This document shows, one piece after another, positions 11,283 through 23,200 of a stretch of 64,000 bases of DNA. The DNA lies in assembly GCA_024036415.1 (NCBI GenBank), contig JAMWET010001068.1:29409-93408 (forward strand), given 5' to 3'. Both the position numbers and the translations under genes were made by a program. Under the pieces are notes generated by a model, which did not search any database, was not told the DNA's origin, and was given only the letters and a program-made list of their open reading frames with translations. This DNA comes from Prochilodus magdalenae (taxonomy: Eukaryota > Chordata > Actinopteri > Characiformes > Prochilodontidae). Position 1 is the stretch's first letter; each line of letters begins with the position of its first letter.

Positions 11283-11621
11283 TGCAGCCTTCATGAGTTC
11301 AGTAGCTTCATCTTTTGGAAGACTGTCATCCGTTTTTCCCCACACCAAAGGGAAAAGAAACAAGCATGCATTTTTAAACAGGACCCTCCAACCTCTCTTA
11401 CGTAAGGCTAAATGATAATTACATAAGTCATTTACGAGTGCTGACATGAGCCTACATTAACATGTATTTATGAATCTGTGTTTGACCGCTTCGATGTGCA
11501 TGTAATGGACGTTGCTATGTTCACATTGCTAATCCCAAATCTGATTTTATTATTAGGCTGTTATATGTGCTCTTAATCCAACATTAATCTGAACGGGATA
11601 CTTAGTAAACCGACCGGCACT
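11283..11621. other. Spacer, no gene seen
   Basis: Short ORFs here are reverse readings of the MITE flank. Nothing recognised. Confidence 0.45.
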
Positions 11622-13522
11622 GAGGGCACTTCTACACCTCACCTACTACACTAACAAGGACACTACTATACTTCACCTACTACACTAATGACTACACTTC
11701 TATACTCCACCTACTACACTAATGACTACACTTCTATACTCCACCTACTACACTAATGACTACACTTCTATACTCCACCTACTACACTAACGAGGACACT
11801 ACTATACTTCACCTACTATACTAATGAGGACACTTCTATACTCCACCTACTACACTAACGAGGACACTACTATACTTCACCTACTACACTAACGAGGACA
11901 CTACTATACTCCACCTACTACACTAACGAGGACACTACTATACTTCACCTACTATACTAATGAGGACACTTCTATACTTTACCTACTACACTAATGACTA
12001 CACTTCTATACTCCACCTACTATACTAATGACTACACTTCTATACTCCACCTACTACACTAACGAGGACACTACTATACTTCACCTACTATACTAATGAG
12101 GACACTTCTATACTTCACCTACTACACTAACAAGGACACTTCTATACTTCACCTACTATACTAATGAGGACACTTCTATACTCCACCCACTACACTAACG
12201 AGCACACTTCTATACTCCACCTACTACACTAACGAGGACACTACTATACTCCACCTACTACACTAACAAGGACACTTCTATACTTCACCTACTACACTAA
12301 TAAGCACACTTCTATACTCCACCTACTACACTAACAAGGGCACTTCTATACTTCACTTACTAAACTAATGAGGGCACTTCTATACTCCACCTACTACACT
12401 AACAAGGACACTTCTATACTCCACCTACTACACTAACAAGGACACTTCTATACTCCACCTACTACACTAACAAGGACACTTCTATACTCCACCTACTACA
12501 CTAACAAGGACACTTCTATACTTCACCTACTACACTAACAAGGGCACTTCTATACTCCACCTACTACACTAATGAGGACACTTCTATACTCCACCTACTA
12601 CACTAACGAGCACACTTCTATACTCCACCTACTACACTAACAAGGACACTTCTATACTTCACCTACTAAACTAATGAGGACACTTCTATACTCCACCTAC
12701 TACACTAACAAGGACACTTCTATACTTCACCTACTACACTAACGAGGACACTACTATACTCCACCTACTACACTAACAAGGGCACTTCTATACTTCACCT
12801 ACTAAACTAATGAGGACACTTCTATACTCCACCTACTACACTAATGAGGGCACTTTTATACTTCACCTACTACACTAATAAGGACACTTCTATACTCCAC
12901 CTACTAAACTAATGAGGACACTTCTATACTCCACCTACTAAACTAATGAGGACACTTCTATACTCCACCTACTACACTAACAAGGACACTTCTATACTTC
13001 ACCTACTATACTAATGAGGACACTTCTATACTCCACCTACTACACTAACAAGGACACTTCTATACTTTACGTACTAAACTAATGAGGACACTTCTATACT
13101 TCACCTACTATACTAATGAGGACACTTCTATACTCCACCTACTAAACTAATGAGGACACTTCTATACTCCACCTACTACATTAACAAGGACACTTCTATA
13201 CTTCACCTACTATACTAATGAGGACACTACTATACTCCACCCACTACACTAACAAGGACACTTCTATACTCCACCTACTACACTAATAAGGACACTTCTA
13301 TACTTCACCTACTAAACTAATGACGACACTTCTATACTTCACCTACTACACTAATAAGCGCACTTCTATACTCCACCTACTACACTAACGAGGGCACTTC
13401 TATACTCCACCTACTACACTAACGAGGGCACTTCTATACCTTACCTACTAAACTAATGAGGACACTTCTATACTTCACCTACTACACCAATAAGCGCACT
13501 TCTATTCCTCATCTACTACACT
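11622..13522. repeat. 34-bp minisatellite, about 56 units
   Basis: Unit ACACTTCTATACTCCACC then TACTACACTAACAAGG. Variant letters concentrate at TTC/CTC, ACA/AAA/ATA and AACAAGG/AATGAGG/AACGAGG. Units of mixed type are interleaved, which suggests repeated unequal exchange or gene conversion. 34 is not a multiple of three and no long ORF results. The last units (13480-13522) are degenerate. Confidence 0.97.
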
Positions 13523-14437
13523 GAGTGCATGACCTTCAGACCCTACTATTAATAAGTGGACTAACTCAAACTAACTCAAGTGTTGTACATAAGTACCCCA
13601 TTCTGGATGACTGATTAGGGAGACGGCATCTTCGGGACCGCTTGGAAGACACATGCTGCTGTTTTGTAGGTGCTCAGATAACATGTGAGAACACCGGAGT
13701 GCCTTGTGGTCCTAATGTTCTATAGACAGCAGCGAGACGAAGGCTGCAAAGGTGTCGTCTGAACCAGTCAGAGTGCATGTACAGCTTATTTATGAGTAGG
13801 GTTGTATAATCCCTGTTCCCTGTTGCCATGGTGTAACACATTTATAAATGAGATCCAATTAGCTTAGCATCTTCATCAGGAACAAACTGATGAGACTGAA
13901 CACTAATCTTGTTTTTAAGGATGGACATTCTCAGTTCATATCTGAATCAATGCAAATTGTGGGAGGTCCAGCCTGAAGCCTCCGTCTCAGTCCACACTCA
14001 CTTTGGCTGAAAGCATAAATTTAAACCTTGTCAATGATGCTAATGTCTCAATCTGACCTGTTGCAAAGGTGAATGCTCGGAGGAGCTGTACTGGAGAAAG
14101 CCAGGGTCAATACACAGGCAGGCAGGTAAACAGGAATAATCCATAATCACGGAAAACAAGAGCAAGGGTCACAACACCAGGCTAAACAGAAAACAAGAAC
14201 ACGGAGACGTGCTGAGAAGTTGGCAAGACCTTATGAGGACCGAAGCCAAAGCATGAAGTGTTATAGCTACCCACTACTGGCTCGGAATGCCGTGGGAGCT
14301 GTGGTCTCCAGAACACGTACGGGTCTCAGGAGTGCCACACTCTCGGTAGGAGACACTTTGATGTTGTACACAAGTTGTGGTGTTTGCTTGAAGATGTGTT
14401 GCATGTGGTAGTTGGGAGGGTTTTGTGGCTACCACAG
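13523..14437. other. Spacer, no gene recognised
   Basis: 14100-14210 (CAGGCAGGCAGGTAAACAGG, GGAAAACAAGAGCAAGGGTC) has the look of a dispersed element but I cannot place it. Confidence 0.4.
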
Positions 14438-14600
14438 TGGTGTCAGAAGTGGGGTCTCCCAGTGGGCCGGAGAGGAACGACGCTGTCGCAAACCCAAAGG
14501 CAAAACGGCAGAGACGACCTAGGACGTGATGAACCCAATGGAAGAGACAGTGCTACCAAGCTCATCAGCAGAGCCTGGCTGGATTAAGGAGACAGAGGTG
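14438..14600 (+). mobile_element. LTR-retrotransposon-like leader fragment, copy 1
   Basis: GCTACCACAGTGGTGTCAGA continues as AGTGGGG. An LTR-type end (..CCACA) one base before a TGG-starting primer-binding-like site is the arrangement of Gypsy-type leaders. The word TGGTGTCAGAAGTGG recurs at 26195-26209, followed there too by purine-rich, Arg/Lys-coding DNA. No gag or pol domain is visible. Confidence 0.35.
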
Positions 14601-15235
14601 GAGGTGAGGACACCTGGAAGACAGCCGGCAAGGACCTTCTGGTGGAGCATTATGGCAACCTGTAGGTGTTGACCGTGGCCCTCCAGCAATGCTTCAGGTA
14701 GGTACATGCAGCGCTCTAGCTGGCATTGATGTTGTGGTGAATGGCACTGTGTTTACTCCATCTTCTGCTTCTGCTGTATGTCTCAAAGTCCAAGGCTGTA
14801 GTTGACATTGAGGTACCCTGGTAGCACTGGTATATAAGGACTTAATCCCGGTTACTACTGTAATTGGAACTCGAGGTTTTAAAGAGAACCCTTAAAGAAC
14901 CTTCTTTTTCTAAGCATGCTAATGGTTTCATGTATGCCAAGGTGCAAGGTAAGTAAGTTGGAGCTGGTGTTTACTGATGTGATATGAAACAGAATAATAA
15001 TAATAATAAAACAGAGAACACGTTTTAATTTCCCACTGGTTTAATTAAGCTCTGCATTTCCCAGCAGGTTAATTAAACTAGAGCCGGTTCCACTGTCGTT
15101 TCTGTATTGTGCTGGTCAGGGGTCAGGCTGACCATACGAGCCATCTGTGCTATTAAAACCCTTTGCACTGTGGTCTACCAGCTACCTGGACGATCGCAGA
15201 GCCAAGCTCACCCAAGTCCCCCTGTGTGTTTAAGG
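14601..15235. other. Spacer with a single GGTTCT-type repeat unit (14860-14945)
   Basis: 14870-14935 (GGTTTTAAAGAGAACCCTTA, AAGAACCTTC, AAGCATGCTAATGGTTTC) is one unit of the array at 15495-16050. (AAT)n at 14993-15009. Confidence 0.55.
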
Positions 15236-15480
15236 TGGTAGTAACTTAAGCTCCTGCAGATGGCGCTGCTGCATGAAGATGATGGGGTTATGAAGACTTG
15301 TGGGGTGTGAGTGACAGGATCCGTAGATTGGGAAGAGGTGCTACAGTGCAGGGAATGTCTCGCTCCATGTGGGGAAAATGTCTCCAGAGCAGATGTTAAT
15401 GACTGACTAAAAGGAGGGACTGCATGACCAAAGTGGGCGTGGCCAAAGACCATAGTGTGAAGGAAGTAGCTGAATCTGCA
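15236..15480 (-). mobile_element. Dispersed repeat D, part 1 (split copy)
   Basis: Minus-strand match to 31285-31510 (GGCCACGCCCAC, TTAACATCTGCTCTGGAG, GCAGATGGCGCTGCTGC). It stops at GAATCTGCA (15480). The continuing sequence resumes at 16056 after a foreign array. Confidence 0.75.
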
Positions 15481-15494
15481 CATCCAGAACCACC

Positions 15495-16050
15495 AATCCA
15501 AACTTTTAGCATGCAAAGAACAATGCAAATGGTTCTATTTATCATAGAACTCATGGTTCCAAAACGAAACCACTATCTGTAGTAAAGAACCCTTAAAAAA
15601 CCTGTTTTTAAACATGCAAATGGTTCTATATAGAACTCAAAGTTTTAACCATTGCCTGCACTAAAGAACATTCAAAGAACCATCTTTTTAATAAGCATGC
15701 AAATGGTTATATACAGAGCTCTTTATAGAACCACACTTGTAGGGTTCTGTGTAAAACTCAATTTTAAAAAGAACCTTTTAAGAACTTTTTTTAAGAATGC
15801 AAAATGTTCTATAATGAGCTTGAGGTTTTGAAGAGAACCACTGTCTGTACTAAATAACCCTTAGGGAACCATCTTTGCTAAGCATACAAATGGTTTAATA
15901 TAGGATGCGGTGTTTTTAAAGAGAACTCTTAAAGAACCATACTTAATAAACATGGTAATGGTTCTACATGGAATGTAAACTTTTAAAGAGAACCTTTGAA
16001 GAACCAGCTTTTATAAGGTTTTCAACAGAATCGTTGTCTGTACTAAAGAA
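15495..16050. repeat. Degenerate tandem array of GGTTCTATATAGAAC / AAGAACC units
   Basis: Five to six units of roughly 85-95 bp, each with AAGCATGCAAATGGTTCTAT, a GAACTC..GGTTTTAAA block and CTGTACTAAAGAACCCTTAA. GGTTCT and AGAACC inside a unit are inverted, so each unit can fold. It lies inside repeat D and divides it. Confidence 0.7.
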
Positions 16051-16055
16051 CTCAA

Positions 16056-16262
16056 AGTAGCGTACGGTCATACGGGTCTAACAGCAGTGGCTAAAATCCC
16101 AGTCTACAGGGAATTCTCCTCAGAATTGTGCCAGGGACGGCATCCACCAAATCTGGACCAACTGACCAATTCTTTGATGTGAGAGTGTCTGAACACTGAT
16201 GTGGCTACATCCAGAAACTTGTCCAGTACGCGCCCAATCCAGTCCCAGCTGTTATTGGTGTT
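16056..16262 (+). mobile_element. Dispersed repeat D, part 2, with Tc1 transposase C-terminal relic
   Basis: 16056-16130 is the inverse of 31200-31275 (CCAGTCTACAGGGAATTCTC, GAATTGTGCCAGGGA). 16138-16255 matches 18955-19068 (GGCATCCACCAAATCTGGAC, GAGTGTCTGAACA, CATCCAGAA.CTTGTCCAGTA). The second part encodes, in the better copy at 18884, the end of a Tc1 transposase. Confidence 0.65.
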
Positions 16263-16305
16263 GGTGGGGGTGCTGGTGGGGGTGCTGTTGGGGGTGCTGG
16301 TGAAG
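16250..16305. repeat. GGTG-rich 12-15-bp repeats
   Basis: Four imperfect GGTGTTGGTGGGGGTGCT-type units. G-rich on the plus strand. Confidence 0.8.
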
Positions 16306-16356
16306 GTGTTACACTATAAACTGTGTTTCAGTCACAGATGGCTGTGGTCTTACGCT

Positions 16357-16560
16357 GTATGTGTGGTGCAATGGATGACACCACTTATCACTGAGCTACC
16401 ACACCATATGGGAGGTTGGGGTTCGGTTCCCGGTCTGGGTGACTATGTTGTGCTACACCAATAAAGGTCCTTGGGCAAGACTCCCAACGCTACGTTGGCC
16501 GTCCACTGGATAAGTCTCTATGGATAAGCGCGTCAGCGAAATGCTGTAATTTTTTTTATC
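16357..16560 (+). mobile_element. tRNA-derived SINE
   Basis: A box A-like TGGTGCAATGG lies near 16364, and a box B GGTTCGGTTCC at 16420-16430 (one change from GGTTCGANNCC), the spacing of an internal Pol III promoter. The body has AGGTCCTTGGGCAAGACTCC. The 3' part ends GGATAAGCGCGTCAGCGAAA then TGCTGTAAT, the conserved tail of many fish SINEs (usually ..GATAAGAGCGTCTGC..AAATG), then T8. The reverse transcriptase would come from a partner LINE in trans. Confidence 0.8.
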
Positions 16561-17299
16561 CTAGTGCAGTTTTCATTCGCACCAGAGGGGGCGACAAAGC
16601 CCTGAAGCCTTTAAACTCTTAGGATGTTCTTATAACCGTTAGTGCTGTGCGGAGATGATGAATAGCATTACTGAATGATGTAGATTAGTTGAGGCCTGTA
16701 TGATGTGATGGAGAGTCTGAGCTTGTGTGTTTCAGTCTGGTCACATGACGCTGCTCTTTGGAAAGCCATGGTTCAGTGTTTGGACGTTTCCTCCAGCCAA
16801 ACAAAGACTTGAGAGAGGAGTTTCATGTGGCCGACGGGGCCAGCCTCTAAAAGGAGATGTATTAAAGTCGATTTTTATCCCGCAGCCGGCCGGCTGAGTG
16901 CTGCTCCCTTTGACAGCGTGGCACAGCGCTCTGGGCAGCCCGGAGACAGAGAGACAGAGAGAGAGAGAGGGAGAGGGAATGAAAGCATGGTCCGGTGAGG
17001 CTGTCTCTGTCTCTCTGAATCAGAGGGGAATCTCATGGCTCTGAATGCGGCTACCTCTCCGAGTCACAATGGCGGGCAGTATTTCTGTGGAGATGAATTA
17101 AAAGCCCAGAAAGCTCTGGAGCTGCTCCTTACACCAAGCTCTGCCTCTGCCTCTGCCTCTGGCCTGGCTGGCTGGCTGGCTGGCCTGCTGTTGCTGTAGA
17201 TGAGAGGAAAGTTGCGCTTCTGCTAATGTTACCTGACGGGGTTTAGCTCAGCGAGGACGAAGGAAGAGTTTGGATGATTCCTCAGTGTAGACGGCGCGT
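16561..17299. other. Low-repeat stretch, no ORF; candidate conserved noncoding DNA
   Basis: Looks single-copy within the window. Small simple repeats sit at 16945-16978 (GAGA) and 17145-17185 (CTCTGC, CTGG). Confidence 0.4.
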
Positions 17300-18883
17300 G
17301 ATCAACCCAAATCCGTTTTTTGGCATTTCCAGATTGTCTCCAGGTTGGTTTTTGATAGTCCGGTTTTGCAAATCGGATCCAAACCACATTTAGAGGTGGT
17401 TAAAAAGCAATTCCAATCAGATCTCTATGGCTGCATCTCAATCTGGACTCTCAAACCGAATTTTTAAAGTGTCTTTTGATCGGATGTGTGGTGGAGTGTG
17501 CTCAGTAAAACTGTGTCAGGCCAAATCCTAGTTCTGGCATATCCAGATCGTATCCAGGTTGATTTCTGCTAGTTTGATAAACCATGTGAAATCTGGATGA
17601 TCGGATCCAACCAAATCACGTGTCTCAGTCTAGATGCTCTGTACACTCAAACCAGATTTCAAAGCGTCATTTGATTGCATTATTGCTCAGTGTATCTGAG
17701 CATGATCAGTAAGGCTGTGCCAGCGCCGGTCCAGTTATTGGTATTTCCAGATTTGTTTTCTGATCCCAACGTTGTTAAACCACCTGAAATGCAGATCCGA
17801 TTTTTGGCATTTACAGATTGTCTTCAGGTTGGTTTTTGATAGTGACAGTGGTAGTGACAGATAGTTTTTGATAGTGACAGTTTTTGACAGTGGAAAACTA
17901 CCAACCACGAGATTGGATCCAAACCACATTTAGTCGGATCCAAACCACATTTAGAGGTGGTTGAAAAGCAATTCCAATCAGATCTCTATGGCTGCATCTC
18001 AATCTGGACTCTCAAACCGAATTTCAAAGTGTCTTTTGATTGGATATGTGTCGGAGTGTGTTCATTAAAACTGTGCCAGGCCAAATCCGATTTCTGGCAT
18101 ATCCAGATTATGTCCAGGTTGGTTTCTGCTAGTTTGCACATCGATAAACCACATGAAATCTGGATCCGATCTAACCAAATTACGTGTCTCGGTCTGAATG
18201 CTCTGTACACTCAAACCAGATTTCAAAGTGTCATTTGATTACATGTCCGAGCAAAATCGGTGCTGTGCCAGTGCCAGTCCAATTTTTAGCATATCCAAAT
18301 TTTATCCAGGTTGCTTTCCCATAGTCCAGACAGTGAAAAACCATATAAAGTACCTGATTTTTGCAAATCAGATCCAAGTCACATTGAAACGCGATTCCAG
18401 TCAGATTTTTATGGCTGCATCTCAATTTGGCCTCCCAAACCGAATTTCAAAGTGTCTTTTGATTGGATATGTGTTGTAGTGTGCTCAGTAAAATGGTGCC
18501 AGGCCAAATCCGATTTCTTACATATCCGGATTGTGTCCAGATTGATTTCTGCTAGTTTGGATGTCGCTAAACCACATGAAATCTGGATCCGATCTAACCA
18601 AATCACATGTCTCAATTTGGATGCTCTGTACCCTCAAACCGGATTTCAAAGTCTCGTTTGATTGAATGACTGCTCAGTGTGTCCAAGCATGATCAGTAAG
18701 GCTGTGCCAGCGCCAGACCAATTTTTAGCATATCCCAGTTTTTACGATAGACCGGACGGTGTATATATAAAGTCTGATTTTTGCAAATCAGACCCAAGTC
18801 ACATCAAGAGGGTTTGAAATCCAATTCCAGCTGGATTTTTATGGCTGCGTCTCAGTCTGGATGGTCTGGTCGCTCAAACCGAA
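17300..18883. repeat. Dimeric satellite, monomer about 210 bp, dimer about 420 bp
   Basis: TCTATGGCTGCATCTCAATC recurs at about 17425 and 17987, and with changes at 18408 and 18838, so spacings of about 562, 421 and 430. Between these a diverged half-unit (GAAATCTGGATCCGATC, ACGTGTCTCAGTC) follows the same order of motifs: ATATCCAG, CCAGGTTG, AAACCACAT, CTCAAACC, TTTCAAAGTGTC. Short ORFs in both directions merely repeat with the unit. It ends abruptly at the Tc1 relic. Confidence 0.75.
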
Positions 18884-19095
18884 GCTCAAATCCTCTTGGA
18901 AACTTGTGGGACCACCTGGAACAAGCAGTAAAACCCCAGGGAAGGCATCCACCAAATCTGGACCAACAACGAAATTCCCTGATGCAAGAGTGTCTGAACA
19001 TCGACACGGCCTACATCCAGAAGCTTGTCCAGTATATGCCCAATCCAATCCCAGCCGTTACTGGTGGAGGTGGGGAGATATTAGACTATTAGGTA
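18884..19095 (+). pseudogene. Tc1-like transposase C-terminus
   Basis: The plus frame reads NLWDHLEQAVKPQ, HPPNLDQQRNSLMQE, then IDTAYIQKLVQYMPNP and TGGGGEILDY, to a TAG at 19090. This is the conserved C-terminal shape of Tc1 transposases (LWD.L...V, PPNL..L, W..I....I..L..SMP, ..GG.T.Y). All three catalytic residues lie upstream of this piece and are missing. It abuts the satellite at 18883 with no visible target duplication. Confidence 0.7.
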
Positions 19096-20109
19096 GGTTT
19101 CAGTCACAGGGACTCATTACTGTCTGATTAGCACATTCAGAATCCTACAGCCTCTCCAAGAAACCCTTTCAGAACTGAGTTTTCAAATACATAACAGATC
19201 TTTAATTTATTTCAAGGGCTTATCATATCACTCTAAAAGATTTCAAGGCAAGAAAAAACAGGAGGCTGATATCCTACAGGGGCCACATTATAACCCCTAG
19301 GCACTCTGCTCCAAAACTCTGTCCCTCAGTCCATAAGACCCTAATAGCGTGGGCATTATCACCAACTCACTGCCAATGAAACTCACTCATCATACTTATA
19401 GCAGGACGCCGTCTTTGATTTTCGGCAGTTATCCGTTTAAAAAGGCCCCAGGTTTCCAACACTGAGAACCGGATACCAAGAACCTCAAAACACCTTTGGC
19501 TTCTTGATCACAGTGGCCAGCTTCGATTAGCTTATACAGGTTAGAGCTATAGTTGTTCCTAAGGAGTGAAGTACGAAGTGGCCTCACAGCGCCTCCTGCC
19601 AGACACTAATAACCGCATCCATCCCGTCAGCTTGGGTTTTCTCGCTTCGTGTGCGTGTGGGCCGACATGCAGACGTGCCCAAACACTTTAGTGTCCTCGC
19701 GATGGGACATGGAGTGTGACAGCTGGAGCCACACAGGCCGCTTGCCGGAGTCACAACTGGACCAGGGCTATCTTTATCAGCTGCTGGTTCGGGTAAAAGA
19801 GGAGTAGGGCTGACTGCTCACACATCGACGAGGGGAGTATCAATGGCACTTTAAGAATGGGTCTGTCCCCTTGACAACTGCCAGAACTCAAGAGCCCCTT
19901 TTGTGATGGTGTCCTGAGAAGGCGGACTTGCAGGGGAGTCCCGGAGGGTTTCATCACTCAACGTCACCAAGGATCCCTATTTCACTGACACGCCAAAAGA
20001 GACCACACTTGGAGTCCAATCAGATTAGCCTAACATCTAGCTAAACGTAAGCGCCACCTGTGACTGGAACGTACCTTTATAGCAATGTAATCCCCCACTG
20101 GAAACCAAT
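19096..20109. other. Spacer, no gene recognised
   Basis: Looks low-repeat. The few ORFs (19751-19957 minus, 68 codons) show no domain. Confidence 0.4.
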
Positions 20110-20375
20110 ACAACAACTGGAAACGATTGGGGCCTGGACCGTGGACAGTGTTCTGGATGTGGCCACATCAGTGTTTCATGACACTCTTACTCCATCAAAG
20201 CATTTGGTCAGCTGGTTTGGAATCCAGATTTGGTGGATGCCCCCTCCTCCTCTTGCCCTGGCACAATCCGCGGAGAAATTCCCTGTAGACTGGATTTTAG
20301 CCCACCGCTGGTAGCCCGTATGACCGAACACTCCAACCACCCTGCAGATCAGATACTATGTCTCTTCACACTTCC
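20110..20375 (-). mobile_element. Dispersed repeat D, copy 3
   Basis: CCCTGGCACAATCC, GAAATTCCCTGTAGACTGGA and CCGCTGGTAGCCCGTATG match 31205-31275 in the same orientation. The adjacent left part (CATCAGTGTTTC, ACTCTTACTCCATCAAAGCA) is the inverse of the Tc1 C-terminal portion of 16138-16255. Confidence 0.65.
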
Positions 20376-20994
20376 CATTAAAGCTAGAACTGTGGAACAC
20401 TGATTTAGGAAGCTGGTGAAGCAGGAAGCAGCTCAGCCCCTCAGAGGAGCACTACTCTCTGGAAAGGCTGCATGAGATTCGAGCTCAGGTGACCGAGTTT
20501 TACAGTGCGTAAATTTCTAGCCAAAAACACGTAATCAGCGAAAACCAAAGACGTAATCAAACCGGGAGCGTTTCGCTCGTGGGGCACGCAAGATCTCCCT
20601 GTAAGGACTTGAGCATGTCCCTCAGCTGTTAGTGCATCCATTAACTTCTTGCCATGTGTTCCCCTCCTGCAAGTTTAGGGAAAGAGAAAGAGACCCCTGT
20701 AACAAGCTATTAAAGTGAGACACTACAACACCAGAATGTGACATTTCATTCTTATCATCGTCTTTCCAAACGCTGGCTGTTGCTGAAACTCTGAAGGCTA
20801 AGAAGTGGATGCCTGTAAGAAGTCCCCACTTACCCACCAAAAGAACTAGCTGCAAACAATATGGCACCCGAAGGAATTAAGCCCCAACCAGGAGTTGAAA
20901 CCTTTGGGTGGGTAGCTTTGGACATTGGATTTGAGACACGACCAATGACCTTAAAGTTTCATGTGGCCTGGCCCCCTTTTTATATTCTCTTTAC
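20376..20994. other. Spacer, no gene recognised
   Basis: Nothing recognised on either strand. Confidence 0.4.
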
Positions 20995-21700
20995 CTGACC
21001 TGACCCAACAAGCCACGATGGTGGACATCCATTGAAAGCAGTCCAGCTGTTAGTACCAGCACCATTTGGCATACCGGCTTGCACCACGGCAGGAACTAAC
21101 ATGTCACACAGACTGTTTTTTTACCCACGGACTGTCCTTATCACCACGTAACAGTCACCAAAGACATCAGTGGTGTCGTTGTTATTCCCTTACCAAGGAC
21201 TGGTAATGGACTGTCATGGTACTGACTAAGAAATGGCAAGCCGGGGTCATCTTTTTCAGTGACGAGTCCCGCTTTTAGTCTTGGTGGAAGGACGCCCAAA
21301 CGAATCCGTGTTGTGGAGGCAACCGTGGTCCGCACCAAGATTTGAACGGTTTTGTTGTTTTTAGTCCACCCAACGTCCGAAGGCCCTCCATGTCCACCCC
21401 TACCGCACCATCTGCCAGGCCCTAACCCGCACCAGCCTGCACCCCCCTGGGTGTGAGGAAATGTTTTAAAGCTGCAATGGGAGGGATTATCACAGGTACT
21501 CCATTATAGGAACCTCTCACAGCTCCATACCGAGAACGTCCTGGCGTGTTGGGTTTTTAAGGCAAAACATGGCGGCCCGACCGACCCATACTGAGAGAGA
21601 CAGACTTCTGTATGTGTATCTCAATAAATGTATTGATCAATATCAGTCTAAATTTATATCATCAGTTTTATTGATCCCTGGTCACCTTTATCTTCCTTTC
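20995..21700 (+). pseudogene. Internally deleted Tc1-like element, copy a
   Basis: Oldest-looking copy of a family with six members in the window. It keeps GGTCATCTTTTTCAGTGACG then AGTCCCGC, the DNA for the VIFSDESRF block with the first catalytic Asp. It then jumps to the C-terminal CACCCCTACCGCACCATCTG segment and to a 3' end CTCAATAAATGTATTGATCA. Single-base insertions break the frame many times. The second Asp and the Glu of the DDE triad are in the deleted part. Confidence 0.65.
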
Positions 21701-22677
21701 CATCTAAGGGAGAATCTAAAGAGGCAGGAAAAATTTCGTCCATTTGAAGTGATTCATATAACACGAAAATGACCTTGGTGCCTGAAGACACTTTCAGTAT
21801 GAAGCCCCTTTTTAAGCTTTGCTGAATGTGGCTTTTCGTTATCCTCCACTCTGCTGCGTTTGACTGAAGTGACCCAGCGGCAGTGTAGAGTTTCCCCCAT
21901 GGCAAAATGACACCTCTCACCTCAACTTGCCACCACACGGCCTGAGTCACGCAATATCCGCAGCCCTTCTATTTTAATCAACCGCCATCATCCTGACTCC
22001 AGCAGAGAGTTTTAAATGAGTCCCGGTTTCGTAACATAAGATCAAGGTGCGTGCTCTGGCCTGAAGACTGTCAGCGGGCAGATACAGCGTGTGATCAGAG
22101 CTGCGTAGTTACCGTAGTTATGTTTAATCATGACTAACATTACTGCGTATCCGTGACGATAAGCGCCAGGCCTTCAATTCGGACAATAAATTTTACAGCT
22201 CGGCCAAAACACAAGATCGAAAACGCCTCTACGTTAATGCTACCTACGTCCAAACTCTCTATGATAGTCAAGTAGTTAGCACTAAGCTATCGCTAGGAGA
22301 TCTGAAGCCCTGTTTCCCCTGACCTGTGCACAAGCATGAACACTGCATGCCACTGATTGGCTGGAAGATAATATAGGATAAACAGTATATTGGAATAAAC
22401 GTGTATGCTGTGGCGCTAACCCAGCATAGACCAGCTCAAACCAGCATGGAAGACATGATGGTCCGCGCTGTTGCGGCGATTGGTCTGCCGTTTATCCGTC
22501 TTATCTAGAACCTCCAACAGACCTAGAGTGAACCCTGTTCTCACACAAATTGGTCACATGTGTAATTGCGTACGAGAAAAACAATGTTGCCATAGCTACC
22601 AAGCTACACTTACGTTATTGCAAGTTTCATGCTCACCCGCACGTATGATGTAGGCAGGACGAACCTTAACACTCTAC
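21701..22677. other. Spacer, no gene recognised
   Basis: No repeat shared with the rest of the window was noticed, and no convincing ORF. Confidence 0.4.
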
Positions 22678-23200
22678 CTGACTGACCCAACAGCCATGAT
22701 AGCAGATGCTCAGTGAGCAGTGGTGTCCTCCATGAGTCATCCTGTTAGTGCAGCACCATTGGCAGACGGCTGCACCACCTAGGACTACATGAACACAGAC
22801 GGTTGTGACGACTGTCCTTAACACCACGTCACCGTCACCAAAGACTGTCATGGAGTGATGGCAGCGGGTCATCTTCAGTGGTGAGTCCTGCAACCTACGA
22901 ACCCGTGTGTGGAGGCATCATGGTCAGCGCCAAGGCAACCGGTTTGTTGTCACGTGTCACACGTCCAGAAGGCCTGGTGTCACTCCACCTCCACCCCTAC
23001 CGCACCATCTGCAGGAACTGTGTGAGGATGTTCAAGCTGCATGGGATGGATTATCACAGGACACCATTAGGAACCTCTACAGCTCCATACCGAGACGTCC
23101 GGCATGTTGGGTTAGCAAATATGGCAACCCCGAAGCCATACTGCGAGACAGGCTTCTGTATGTAGCTCAATAAATATTGATCTCAGAGGAATCAAATATG
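22678..23200 (+). pseudogene. Internally deleted Tc1-like element, copy b
   Basis: A partial SDES block is blurred here (CATCTTCAGTGGTGAGTCCT; the catalytic GAC is GGT). The C-terminal frame is good: QELCEDVQAAWDGLSQDTIR, NLYSSIPRR, then WVSKYGNPEAILRDRLLYVAQ-stop at about 23171. That is the standard Tc1 end with the usual W..I....I..L..S..RR pattern. The join between the N-terminal block and the C-terminal block is the same as in the other copies, so these derive from one deleted founder. Confidence 0.75.

Noticed and set aside
8377..13522. CRISPR-like look of regular repeats
   Set aside because: Units are contiguous with no unique spacers, and the setting is a fish genome.
16357..16440. 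Possible tRNA gene from the box B sequence
   Set aside because: No clover-leaf could be paired; the 3' tail is that of a fish SINE.
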